This document shows, one piece after another, positions 23,081-33,960 of a DNA stretch of 64,000 bases. The notes beneath the pieces were generated by a model that was given only the letters and a program-made list of their open reading frames with translations, was not told where the DNA came from and searched no databases. Made by a program: the position numbers and the translations under genes. Origin of the DNA: Zarea fungicola (Eukaryota > Ascomycota > Sordariomycetes > Hypocreales > Cordycipitaceae); contig FWCC01000470.1 in NCBI GenBank assembly GCA_900169235.1, forward strand, positions 23,652 through 87,651. The letters run 5' to 3'. Every line of letters begins with the position of its first letter. The first letter of the stretch is position 1.

Positions 23081-23433
23081 TAAGCCAACTTTGATATCTG
23101 AATTATTAGTCTCGCTGCCTCGACGCGCAGTCAAGGTGTCGGCTTGAATCAAATGAACCATTTTTCTCAACGTGAACCTCTAAATTACGCATATGGAACC
23201 ATTGCTCGATCCCGGGTTGTTGCAGGAAGAAGCCTTACTGCTGAAGTTGGCAGGAGCAGGATGACCTAGAATGCTAAAGAACCATGTATATAGCAGGCAG
23301 CTGGCTGGGAGTTACCTTCGACCAGCCAGCGATAATTCCTTTTGGGACTCCGTACATCTGTGAACACAGACACTATCTTTCATCAGAGCCTCATACTATC
23401 AATTCAAACCGATGAATCAACTACCCGTATGCA
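23081..23433. other. Intergenic between convergent genes
   Basis: This contains the 3' flanks of the F-box gene and the desaturase gene. Nothing else was seen. Confidence 0.5.
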
Positions 23434-25181
23434 TCAGTTCTTCAAGCCCAATTTCTTTAATAGTTGAAAATGGCTTGTCACAGCATCAATTAATCCAGAG
23501 CGAACTCTATACTTGACAGAGTATTCAGCACAGACTTCCTTGACGATAACTGCGATTTCTGGATAGTAGATCTGATTAACCTGCAAGCGTGAGGTTAGTA
23601 GGCATGGTATAAACAACTGCAACTGTGGACTATACTTGCATGCGGGAAGATGTGATGAACGACTTGGTAATTCAACGAGCCCGTTAAAAAGGTTGTCCAC
23701 CAATGGTTGTGCGCATAGTCTTGCGCAGATTCTATTTGAATTTGCACCCAGTCCGCAGCAATTTGATTGTTTTCATCGGCAACATGCCATGCTACATCCT
23801 CTACCACGTGGTTTGCTTCGAAAACCATGGCAGCCATCCAAGAGAGCAATGCTTCTGTGACAAAGAATACTATCATAACCCTGGAAGGACTGCTAGATGA
23901 ATATAAAATCGGGATGGCACACCTGTAGGTATAGTAGAACGCCTAACAAAGACTTGGGTTAAACGACAATTCACTTCATTTCGCAAAAAAAACCTCAGCG
24001 ACAGGGTATTTACCTTTCCGCCCCAAAATACCAATGATTGTGTATTTGTAAATGGATTCATAGGTATATTGTCAACGCTCTGATTCAGGTAAGCCGTAAT
24101 ATCCTGCAGCTTTCCAAAATGGGTGAACAGGCCATAGAGGAATGGAGCATAAATATGTTGAATTGAGTATATCTTTTTCCATCTCTGAGACGGAAGAAAT
24201 CGGGTTATAGAGAACGGCTCAACAGATACATCTGGATCGACACCGGATATGTTGGTATAGGGGTGATGGCCAAGGACTACCAATATTAGAAAGAGAGCGT
24301 TAGAATGAACCAGCATGGAGAACTCACCATGCTTCGTAAACCAAACAGTTTCTGAGAATCCCAAGATGAAATTGAATAGAAGCCCCATGCAATCCCATAC
24401 CAGTGGGTTGTGTGTAATGGCGGAGTGCGAGCTATCATGTACCCAGTAGATCATAATACCAAAGTAGCACCATGACCAAAATAGCATGACCAAAAAAGTC
24501 GCAATAGAGCTTTGGATGAGAAATTCGTTCCAATATACTAGATAGATGCTTAAAAGGGGCCCGAGAAGAGTAATGATGTAGGCGGGTAAAATTCGGTGTG
24601 AATACTTTGGATCTTGTTTTGTTTGTGTAAAATATTGATCAACCCGCTAGATAATGGTAAGAAAAGTTCGAATTTAAATATAATGGAATTCACCTACATT
24701 GCGTAGTACACGTGAAAATTCATTTGGGGGATGAAACACAGGGAATTGGTTGTCTGTTAGAAACCCAATTCTATACTTCCTACAGAAGCTACGGTCAGCT
24801 ACCAATGACATTAATGGGAGTAACAGAGTAAAATGGAGGAAATTTACTCAAGAATTCTTGCCGCTGCGGTTTTATGCATTGTCTCAAATACAATGGTAAC
24901 ATCTCGCCCAGCCGCTTTATCTATCAATGACTTGCCTCCGGGATGAGTATCTCGGAAGTCTGTAAGATCGTAAACCTGGACAAGTTTAGAACATATACTA
25001 ATTGGAAGGTAGTTCAACTTACTTGACCACGAACTGCAGCTAAAAACTTGCCCTGGCCAAGAGACTGGCGCAGCTGGTCTGTCGTAAAACAATAATTCTT
25101 CCGCAAATCCAATGTCAGCTATTATGACTCAGGAATACTGATTTCTCAATTCACCTGTTTAGTAGGCATAATTCTTTCCAT
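23434..25181 (-). CDS. Cytochrome b5-fused front-end fatty acid desaturase
   Basis: At least six introns split this gene, running from the ATG at 25181 (or 25169) to a stop at 23434-23436. An N-terminal cytochrome b5 domain carries the heme motif HPGG in VYDLTDFRDTHPGGKSL. It is followed by a membrane desaturase with three histidine boxes: HDSSH, HVLGHHPYTN (formed by splicing across about 24290-24340) and QVVHH in NYQVVHHIFPHAS. A glutamine in place of the first histidine of box three is the hallmark of front-end (delta-5/delta-6 type) desaturases, which insert double bonds between an existing one and the carboxyl group. It would act in the ER membrane. The first intron is uncertain: a 35-nt version and a longer version with a later acceptor both keep the frame. 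Exact regioselectivity cannot be read from sequence. Confidence 0.82.
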
Positions 25182-26419
25182 GTGCGTATTTTTTAAATGC
25201 CGATTCTTTCATACTAGAAATCGCACTACATGAAGAGAGGGGTATGCAATGCCTTTATGCCTTGACGGTGTGGTTGTTGATGACGTGAGATATATCCATT
25301 TATTTCCTATATTAAATTAACTCTAAACTAAAATCCCAATCTAGTGCAGCCTGGCTATCCCCTCTTTTTGAGGCAATTCCGGTGATGCCCTCCCTCGTAT
25401 CTCGCTGATTGTGCAGCTACATCGACACCTGACGACCCTCGTCTTCCAGTAGCGACAGCTACCATACAGTAGCCTGGATAGCCTCAAATTCAGTATTGGC
25501 TGGTTACTATTCGCTGCCGATCTAGTTATCTACATTATGAAGTGGGCGGATAGGCCTACGGCGTGAACTGGATATTCCGAACCCGGAGATTCCGAACCGG
25601 ATTCCGAACCGGAGATTACGAACCGGAGATTCCGGCTTCAAGTCAGGGGTCAGCAAATGGAGTTTTACATGTCGTAACTAGTACCAACTCCCCGTTGGGT
25701 AGATATCAATATATGAACTTTGAAGCCTAGGTACAACCGGCCCAACTCGCAGGACTGCCCAAAATTCTAGTTCAGTCTTTTAAAGGATAGTATGTAACGA
25801 TATGGCGTTTAAGTTTAATTGGGTTTTCAACAAAGGATGTGATGCGTATGGAGCGAGCTCCGCGTGGTAGTATCTCTGGCGTCACGACCTAGTTAGCCAT
25901 TCGTTTCATATGCGGCCGTTAGGCGTATGCGGAACTGGTAGATTCACATCTCATATGCATGTGCCACTTACAAAGACCAGGCCTCAATGGCAGCCTCGTG
26001 CCGGCAACTGCATGACCAAGGCAGCCATGAAGGGTCGCTGAACGCGATAAGGACATACACTCGTTGACTTCATGGTACAAAATGGTTGAAAGGGCTTTGA
26101 GGCCGAAAGTCAGGTAGGCTATAATCGTATTCTGTGGTAGGAGCCTTCTCTAGAAGATGATGCTCTGGCACCATCTGATTGGGCCACTTTGGCCGAGATT
26201 TACAATTTGTGGCACCCTTTCATGATGAAATAGTGGCTAACGATAGCGTTCAGAATTCCATTGCTGATATTCTTACTACCGTGAATTATCTGCTACAACA
26301 TATCGAGGATGCCAGGCCACGGCCACACCGAACCTAACCAGGATGATGGAGACTGCCTGGGCCCAGCAACAACAATAGACAATAACATATGTAAATACAG
26401 CATCTCCCTGAGATCACCG
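25182..26419. other. Intergenic with short tandem repeat
   Basis: No gene is supported across these 1238 bp. It holds a small tandem repeat at 25575-25634 and otherwise unassigned sequence of mixed composition. Confidence 0.45.
25575..25634. repeat. Short tandem repeat, about 14-bp unit
   Basis: Four to five copies of a unit close to TTCCGAACCGGAGA are seen, with one copy shortened and one carrying A for C. No gene overlaps it. Confidence 0.75.
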
Positions 26420-27280
26420 TTAATTCGCATGTGGCCAGAGCAGTCCACCCTGATTTCCATGCAAGCATTGGCGCCTGTCCGAGCCCTGGCATCCACTATC
26501 ACAGCCCATATTGCCTGGATGTCCGGCATCTGTAAGGGCAGCCTGGTTTACATTGGCCCATGCATAGTTGTGGTCGCTGAAAGAGTCGGAAGCACCTTGG
26601 CCATTACCTGCAGGGCAGTGGGTGTGTGTCTGGTAGTTTGCCCACCCATTGTGGGCGGACATGAGAGGCTGATACCAGATAGAGTGACAACCATGCTGCA
26701 CATGTTTCCAGCGGCACTTTCGACTATCACTCAGAGACTGTTCTGAACCCCAGCTAAAGCTGAATTGAGCCTTGATAACTGCATTGAACTTGGCCTCTAA
26801 TCCAACTGTCCACGTCTGGGAAACAGAAAAGCTTGCGCTAATCTCCTCGTCACAGTCATCGCAGTAAAAGCAGTTTCCTATTTGGTTCCAGGCTTGGTAC
26901 CAGTATCCCCAGTCATGCTGATCAAACCACTCCTGATGCTCATGGGTGCAGATACGAGGTCTTTCTTCTCTCATGTCCAGCATAGGGACGGTCTCGCCAG
27001 GGCGGTATTCCACAGTGGAAATGTTGTTGTCGATTCGGATTTGCTGCAGATGCTCGCGAGTGTACTTGTTCCTCACAGTCTCAATAGTTCCATTGGGGTG
27101 ACTAATGGTGGTGAGGACGTCTTGATGAGGCTGTTTGACCAGGGCGCAGATGGGGTCACCTGTGCTTTCCTTGCATGAGATGAAGGTTGCGTTGCCTGGC
27201 GGCGCATTGTAGCCCAAGTTGAGGGGGTTAGCAAATACAACTACCACAAAAGGCAGGAGAAGGGCGTTTTGAAGCTTCAT
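26420..27280 (-). CDS. Uncharacterised secreted Cys/Trp-rich protein
   Basis: The frame encodes 286 residues from the ATG at 27280. The start was chosen because MKLQNALLLPFVVVVFANP is a clean signal peptide; upstream in-frame codons do not extend it sensibly. The mature part is rich in Cys, Trp and His. It contains ICTHEHQEWFDQHDWGYWYQ, a CFYCDDCDEE cluster, then an alternating Ser/Phe segment (SASFSVSQTWTVGLEAKF, AQFSFSWGSEQSLSD), followed by CRWKHVQHGC and HTHCPAGNGQG. The alternating amphipathic segment resembles strands of beta-rich secreted proteins, but I recognise no named family. The C-terminal 50 residues are less convincing, and an intron there cannot be excluded. It is likely extracellular and disulfide-bonded; function unknown. 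Confidence 0.65.
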   Translation of the reverse strand: MKLQNALLLPFVVVVFANPLNLGYNAPPGNATFISCKESTGDPICALVKQPHQDVLTTISHPNGTIETVRNKYTREHLQQIRIDNNISTVEYRPGETVPMLDMREERPRICTHEHQEWFDQHDWGYWYQAWNQIGNCFYCDDCDEEISASFSVSQTWTVGLEAKFNAVIKAQFSFSWGSEQSLSDSRKCRWKHVQHGCHSIWYQPLMSAHNGWANYQTHTHCPAGNGQGASDSFSDHNYAWANVNQAALTDAGHPGNMGCDSGCQGSDRRQCLHGNQGGLLWPHAN

Positions 27281-28559
27281 GGTAAGAATGCTGTGAGCTT
27301 GAATAATGCTTGCGATGCTGCAATGTGTCTTGCTAATGGAATGGAGGGCATAAGAAGCTCTTATATACCGCAAGTTCTATATCCAAGCCTACTTGTTATT
27401 CTAGCAAGCCAAGCCGGAAAGTAACAAACCTGGCTACGTGCAAAACTGGAGCCTTGATTATCCATGACTCGTACGTTTCAATGGAAGTGGATGAGTCAAA
27501 TCCAAGATAATAAGGATTTGCTTATTTTAACCATTCCGTTTATCTAGTGGTGCTAGAAGCGCAATGCGCTAGCACAGTCGTTTCATTTCACGTTCCTTCC
27601 GGCCAAAGCAGTGTCCTGTACACCTGTAAATCTCTAGATTGCGCATGACTAGCAACAATATGTAGTGCTTATAGATAGCGGTCAATAATACGGCGGATAA
27701 TCCGAACTCGGCTCCTTTCAAATTTGGCTCAGGGCAATAGTAGGTGACTTGATATGGGCTAAATTTTTAACCGTCAGTAAGCCAAGGCTTGCTATGATGT
27801 TGTCTGAGAGAGTAAAACCGTATCCTTGAATAGTAAGTATACCCGGCCGTACAATGAGTACCCACAGCAATGACAGACAGTATTTATATCGAGTGGAAGG
27901 ATTTGGCTCAGCCGGAGGTACTGAACGTTGCGGAGCAGAAGGAAGGCAGATACAGACATACTTTCTCCTAACTGCAAAGGGGTGAGCAAAATACGGCTTG
28001 ATATTGCTTTTAAAAATCACAGGTTGTCAAACCCGATGGGGGTGGGTTAACAAGCGAACTTCGATAGGGAATAGTAGCAGCCTTTTTGGTAATATATCCT
28101 GTCTCATTTCGCTCTTTTATCCTTAGTTTATGGTACTCACAATGGGGTGGTAGTTGCTTCGGTAGAAGCCTTTTAAGCATGTAACTGTCGGACCTGAGAT
28201 GGCTGCCAGCTTTATGTTAGCTGTTTCCACCTTGGGACTTGGGTCAACATGTGGCGCCCGGCGCGATTTTTTACTAGTTTGCCTTGTAGGGCGTTGGCCC
28301 GCCCCTTGATTTATTTATTTCAAATCTGCTTACGACCGAAAGAGGGAATGCGTGTTATTGAATAAAGTACGCTACTTATACGGTACACAAGGATTTACGT
28401 TACATCCACGCCTACCTTGGGTCGCGAAAGAGGGCTAGAACACGTCTAACCACGATTGAGGGCTGGGTTTTGCAGTCTTTATAGTCCTAAAATTACCGTA
28501 TTAGGCCAAGTGAATGTACTTTCCCTCCTGCCCATTCGAATCATGTCAGACTCCATCAC
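27281..28559. other. Intergenic, start of an 8-kb gene-poor region
   Basis: This carries the promoter side of the secreted Cys/Trp-rich gene. Small open frames around 27700-28020 show no family resemblance or splice support. Confidence 0.5.
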
Positions 28560-29175
28560 AGGCTCGATACCTTTACAATATTTCGCACCAGGCACCGATC
28601 AATAGATATTAAGGAAATTAAAAATGCCAAAGTATTGAAGAATGCGCCCCACTTGAAGAAAAAAATGATAAAGGAAAGAAATAAAAGAAAAAAGCTACAG
28701 GCGCCAGATTCAATACCAGAAGATGTAGGCGATCCGGTGGCCAGCCGCCTCCCAACCTTGTATCTTCTCTGGCGCATCCAATGGAGCACAGTACACGTGC
28801 AAACTTTCAATAAAAGCGGTGCACTGAGTCGAGAATAAAAGGAGGGCAATTTAAGCTTTAACACTTCACGATGCCAGCCACATGGCGTCACTACAACTCT
28901 GCCGTGCTTGGGAACATGGCTGGTGCCGGTGCTGCGCACTAGTGCCTTGGACATGACATGAGAAAAGGGCTTTTAGTAAAAAGTTTAACAGTATCAATGA
29001 CGGGGGCTTCAGGGAGGTGGTCTTGTTTCCGCCTTTCTTTTTTTTTGGTTGACCATTGTGCGAAGAAACTGTCCGGCCCGCTCCAGCCACCAAGTATTGA
29101 ACCAAGATGGATGATTATAAAATGCTTCACCCCCATCCGCGCAACTGACTTGCTCTTTTTAAAACTTGGCAACCA
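28560..29175. repeat. Dispersed copy of the promoter-like repeat module
   Basis: This segment aligns by eye with 32400-32770 and 33280-33670. Shared landmarks in order are a CTACAGGCGCCAGATTC-type block near 28695, a CCAGCCACATGGCGTCA block near 28872, a GGTGCCGGTGCTGCG block near 28922, and GATGATTATAAAATGC at about 29108-29124. The ending is a TATA-box-like TATAAA followed by a pyrimidine-rich stretch. Divergence is substantial, so boundaries are approximate. Confidence 0.55.
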
Positions 29176-30300
29176 TCATGTGATGGTGTATCAAAGGGGA
29201 CAACTGAAAAACGGACAGAGCAGCCAATACCTTCGAGTTTTGTGTCTTGGCGCAGGCGCTCATGTACATACATCTCTGGACATCTCACGACATCGGACAT
29301 GCTGATCTTTCTTTCCCTCCATAAATGTCTCAATTTGTTTTCCATGCCAAATTTATTTCAATTATTTCAATTATTTCAATTATTGGTGGATTATCGGCGT
29401 GGCCGCTGTACAGGATGCAGCACAAGCCCTCCCAACAAACCTCGCGGGCGGCGGCGGTGGCTTTGCTGAGCCACCGTCTCAAGTCGCAGATACTAATTCA
29501 AAACAAACTGCCTGCACGGCCAGGGTGAGTCATCACCTGTGAATACATGTGCTACTCGTGGTATGTATTTAATCACTTTGAATTGATAATGCATGGACAT
29601 GATGAGGGGGGAAGGTGTGAATTCATTCCTCGTACGTTGCTAGAGCTAATCGCTGGAAGTCTTCAGACAAGACACAAATAGAATAAGAGAGGGATCTGCT
29701 GCCTAATCATGTCGCCGATAATTCCAAACACAAAGGCTTGCGGACGGATAAAGTGTATTTCAGTCACCACGCAACGTCCCTTGCCACTAACTCTTGTCGC
29801 TTTCCTGAATCAATACATTCGACAGCGGAGCGATTACACCAATTTGACTGTCCAGTAGCTTCATTAGTCCAAACGGTAAGATCCTTTTTTCATATGCTTC
29901 ATCTTCTTGTTTTCTTACCTTGCATCACGTTGTGAGTCCTTTTTTTTTCTTTTTCTTCTTCTTAATTCTCAGCGTGGTATCATCGAACTGTTGAATTGGT
30001 TCTCATCGCCCGGAGCTCGATTCTCGCAATGATCTTGATATCAAGTGTGGTCGCAATTTGTGCTGAGCACGTCCAAGCTGTTTCGGATATTCAGACGCGA
30101 TTGAATAGCAGAATCTGATGAGCTGCAAATTTCAGCAATGTCTTGTCGATGCCAATGGTCGATATCAAAATCTGGTCGAAGATGATCAAGGACAAATTTG
30201 ACAATACAGGAATGCCGATTGTGGATATCGGAAGAGCTTTGGTTGGCCGATGATGATCGATGACTGAATTGATGGTTTATTGACGCCGACCGTCGACTCG
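29176..30300. other. Intergenic with AT-rich microrepeats
   Basis: The stretch has an (ATTTCAATT)n-like run near 29345-29385 and a T-rich tract at about 29938-29965. No gene is supported. Confidence 0.45.
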
Positions 30301-30960
30301 AAGCTGAGGCCACCGCTCCTAGTGACCCAAAGGCAGGATGGTTAGCAAATAGTTGCAGGCACTCCTTCATGAATTTCGCCAATATCGCAAAACGTTCTTA
30401 ACCTTCGGGGGGATGACCCTCTAGGCCGACGAAAATGGGTACTTGCCTTGATTTTTTTGGTCCGAAAATTGCACAAGATCAGTTCGAGGCGAAAGGCGTC
30501 GTTCCTAGAGGCCCGAAGGCAGAAGAGGAGCAAAGTCAGCCAAAAGGCTGGCAAGTACCCCCCACCCTCATACAATTGGTCAGGTGTCTTCAAATGCTTC
30601 AAGCATCCGTGTGCCATGCAGCAGCTTGTATGGTTAATCACGGGGTGGTTTGAGTACTTGCCTTGATAGTCTTTGGTCGGCTAAAACTGACCAGGAACAG
30701 CTCGAGGTTGAGACCGTCGTTCCTAAAGGCCTAAAGGGAAAAGAAAAGCACAGTCAGCGAAAATGCTGGCAAGTAATTCCTCCCTCATATACTTGTATCT
30801 CTGGCTCTTCATGCGCACAAGGCGTCTGAAGGATAGCAGGTTGACGTTTGTTCTAATCATTGGGTGCGTACTTGCCTTGACCTCTGTGATCAGATGAAAC
30901 TGAACAGAACGAGTTCGGGGCAGATGCGAGGGTTTCAAAGTTCTATGGCAGGATATGGAT
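30301..30960 (-). repeat. Tandem array of about 215-bp exon-like modules
   Basis: The phrase GTACTTGCCTTGA recurs at 30439, 30654 and (as CGTACTTGCCTTGA) 30868, a spacing of 214-215 bp. Each is followed some 60 bp on by GTTCCTA.AGGC-type sequence (about 30503, 30720, 30930), and a further partial copy lies at about 30318. Read on the minus strand each module looks like a 3' splice site (CTAG or TTAG), a short exon of about 60 nt beginning GGAACGA and ending ATCAAG, and a donor AG|GCAAGTAC, which is the consensus of GC-AG introns. A TGATTAAC branch-like motif lies 15-20 nt further. Two exons translate to related peptides (NDGLNLELFL..., NDAFRLELIL...). No full protein can be assembled. Confidence 0.55.
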
Positions 30961-32189
30961 AAGATCAGCCAGATGGTTGCCGAACTTCCTCATCGGTTCC
31001 ATGGAGATCACGAGCACATACCAATGATGATACTTTACACACGAGTCTGAGGTTTCAAGCTTGATGCAGTATCGCATGAATCGAACATGGGCTGCGATCT
31101 GTCGGTGTGAGTACAACTTGGTAATCATTGGGAACATACCAGGCAGAGCGCTCCAAGGCAAGAGTCCGGTGGCCGAAGAAGAAGCAAGTGTTTCTTCTGC
31201 AGCAGATCATGAAGTAAGATGAGGAAATTCGATATGAAAGCAGCAACGTGGAGGACATGGTCGTCATCGAGGCGAAGTGTTTGATATCGAGGTATTCTCA
31301 GAGTGTGGCAAGATGGGATGAGTTGCACGTTGAGAAGAAGCGTCGGGTGGCAGAAGGACTGGTGTGACGAAGAAGTGTCACGGTAGGCGGAGGCAAGAAT
31401 GGATGTGGCAGCGGAATGAGAGAAGTGTCAACAAATTTGCCCGTGGAAAAGAGCGAAAAGAGCCAGCAGCACAAAGGGGTGAAATCAAAGATGAAGAAGA
31501 GACGAAAGAAACTGCGAATAAAGAGATCAAAGTAGTAATTTGTGGTGAAGACAGTGAATAATGATGAAGAAGAGAAGAGAACTTGGGGGGGAAAGCCTGA
31601 ATAAGTAGTAAATTTTGCCGAACCGACAATTCGAGCACTTGCTTCAACTATATTAGGCGAGCAGCATCCAAGTGAAGGAGCTGAGGTCACGAAATGGATG
31701 CAGACCTGATCAAGCGAGTGTCAAGCGAAGAGATGGGGCGATTCTAGTCACGTTGGCCTTCCTGTACGCGATAATCTCGAGTGCTGTTGGGAAGGACGTG
31801 TTCAAATGCACTTCGAATTTTGGCAGGTAGAGCTCTACACCGGACCACCATGACGTGCATTGTTGCGTTCTTCGGCCGTTTCGTCGGTATTAAGCGAATT
31901 TTGCCCAATTTCTGGCTCCCAATCGCCTTCAATTACTAGTTGAATTATATAAACGAGCTTGGTACGTGTCGCGGGTGAGCAGGAAGGAGCGGTGGTTTGG
32001 ATGCTCCGTATCGATTCCACTACTCCCCTGTTGTGCAGAATGCAGGCAAGTACCTCGTCTCTTGCGAGACCGAAAACGAAAAAGAATACAGCTTCGAGGA
32101 AATTAGGTACATGTGGGCAGAATACGTTTCTACGGAGAATGCTCCTTGTCGAGGAAGAAATGACGAGTCGGCCGGGTGTGAGCGGCAAT
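30961..32189. other. Gene-poor stretch flanking the repeat modules
   Basis: At about 30961-31110 the minus strand continues module-like sequence (CTTGAAACCTCAGACTCG, then ATCATCATTGGTATG) shared with about 33010-33060. The region 31360-31600 is purine-rich on the plus strand. No complete gene is seen. Confidence 0.45.
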
Positions 32190-33960
32190 CACCTGCTCGA
32201 CACTCATCGATTCAGCTTACAATGTCAAGAGACAACCCAAAGAAAATAATAAAAAAAGATAAAAAAAGAAAAGATATCACATATGATACAACCAATAAAA
32301 GTAGATAATAATTGACGTATATTGTTCTAGTAGTGGAATAAAACATGCTTACCGGTACTACTTTACTAGATACTCCTAAGTGATGACCGTTTCCTCTTTG
32401 CATCCTTGAAGGACAGAAATAAGCTGCAGGCACCGGATTCAACCAAAAAGACCGCTAATTAATTTTATTGCTCACGCCTACTGATTGTAGCAAACTACAC
32501 TTATCAGGAAGGTAATTTTAATGTTTAAAAATTCCAAGACTTTAGCCAGTGTGGCTTAAACGGACTGCGCACCTCGGCGACATGGCTGGCGCAGGCGCAA
32601 CAAATGTGGCAAAGGTTTCTGTGTATAAATGACGCTTGGAAATAATAAAAAATGCCAGTTGTGTAGCTTTTTTTAGCCGCCACGTCAAATGAGTTTTGCC
32701 GACCGCCCAGGCCTCCAACTGGCGAATCAAGGGCCGACTATAAAAATGCATTCGCCGCCTCTCAAGTTTTATTTTTCTCCCTCATAAACTCTGCAGATAT
32801 CGTCATTTCGCTTCAAGCATAAGAGGATTATTCACCACGGGTTTTTCGGTTAATCACGGGATGAGTACTTGCCTTGATGGTCTTTGGTCAGGTAACTGCC
32901 CAGGGTCATCTTGAGGCTACGGCTTTCGTTCCTGAGTGCAGGAAAATCATAATGCCAGCGAAGGAGTTTGCAAACTCCTTCATAATTTTCCACAGAGAGT
33001 GCCAGCAGCCTATACCAATGATGACACTTGAAACTCGAGTCTGAAGTTTGAGACTGTGATTCAATATCAAGTCAATACATAAGCTGTAATCTGTTAGTTT
33101 TGAGACCTGTTCGCCACTCATCGATGCAGATTACAATGTCAATAAATAAACCAAAAAAACACATAACAGATAATAGATAAAGTTAAATTATAATTAATCT
33201 CGATTATTCTAGCTGTGGAATAAAACTTGCTTTCTGGCTTGAACTGTATGTGCACATCCTACTCATGCGAGATGCTTGCAGGACAGAAATAAGCCGCAGG
33301 CACAGGAGTAAACTACAGAAGACCGACATTCAATTCTGCAAGAAGTCCTTTCGTTTACCGTAGTATATTACACATCAAGGTGAGGGAAATTTCAAGTTTT
33401 GCAAAATTCACACTCAACGCGGCCAGCCATGTGGCGTACATCCCATCCAATGCGCGCGTGTGAGAAAATCGCCGGCGCAAGCGCAGAGCGCCATGAGAAG
33501 AGAGTTTGCATTAGAGAAGTAATCACAGTGACGCTTCAAGAATAATTTTGCACCGCCATGCGTGTGGCATGTATATTTTGCCACCACGCACAGATAAGGT
33601 GCTGACCGTCTCAAGCCACCAAATGACGAATCAAGGAGGACGTGATTATAAAAGCCCTTGTCTACCCTCCACTGTCCCTGCTTTTACTTTTACTCTCCCA
33701 AGTTTCATCCTGCATTGGGATGGCTAGCAGCCGCGGTTTTCCTTTTTGGTAAACACGGGGGAGTTGCTTCTATGGCCTTGGATCGCAAAGGCCAGCAAAC
33801 TCCTTTACAAGTTCCACCAATGCTCTAAGAATTGGAAGGATAGCAGTGTGAGAAATACCGATGATGACAATTCCAATATAAAGTCTGAGGCTCCCAGTTT
33901 TTTTGCTTCAGAGGGAGTGAATCCAAGCTGTGTCGTGATTCGTGCGAAACACGAACTTGT
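32190..33960. repeat. Tandem duplication of an approximately 880-bp module, two diverged copies
   Basis: The two units start at about 32190 and 33105. Matching landmarks in order are: CACTCATCGATTCAG with CACTCATCGATGCAG; GTGGAATAAAAC (32333 and 33216); GGACAGAAATAAGC (32410 and 33283, offset 873); a GGCGCAGGCGCA-type block (32588 and 33471); a TATAAA with upstream CGAATCAAGG (32718-32748 and 33624-33653); and a TTAATCACGGG / TAAACACGGGG block followed by GCCTTG (32849 and 33749). The second halves share ACCAATGATGAC / ACCGATGATGAC and GTCTGAGG-type motifs. The first copy also carries the exon-like module at about 32865-32940. Confidence 0.6.
32960..32981. repeat. Perfect 22-bp palindrome
   Basis: The sequence from 32960 to 32981 (arm GAAGGAGTTTG) equals its own reverse complement. 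The flanks GGAAAAT...ATTTTCC extend the symmetry imperfectly to about 32941-32991. It lies inside the minus-strand intron-like part of the repeat module. Confidence 0.85.

Noticed and set aside
31997..32308. Plus-strand frame with KYLVSCETENEKEYSFEEIR, which looks protein-like
   Set aside because: It has no in-frame ATG and no recognisable exon joins; it lies in the repeat-module region and could be chance.
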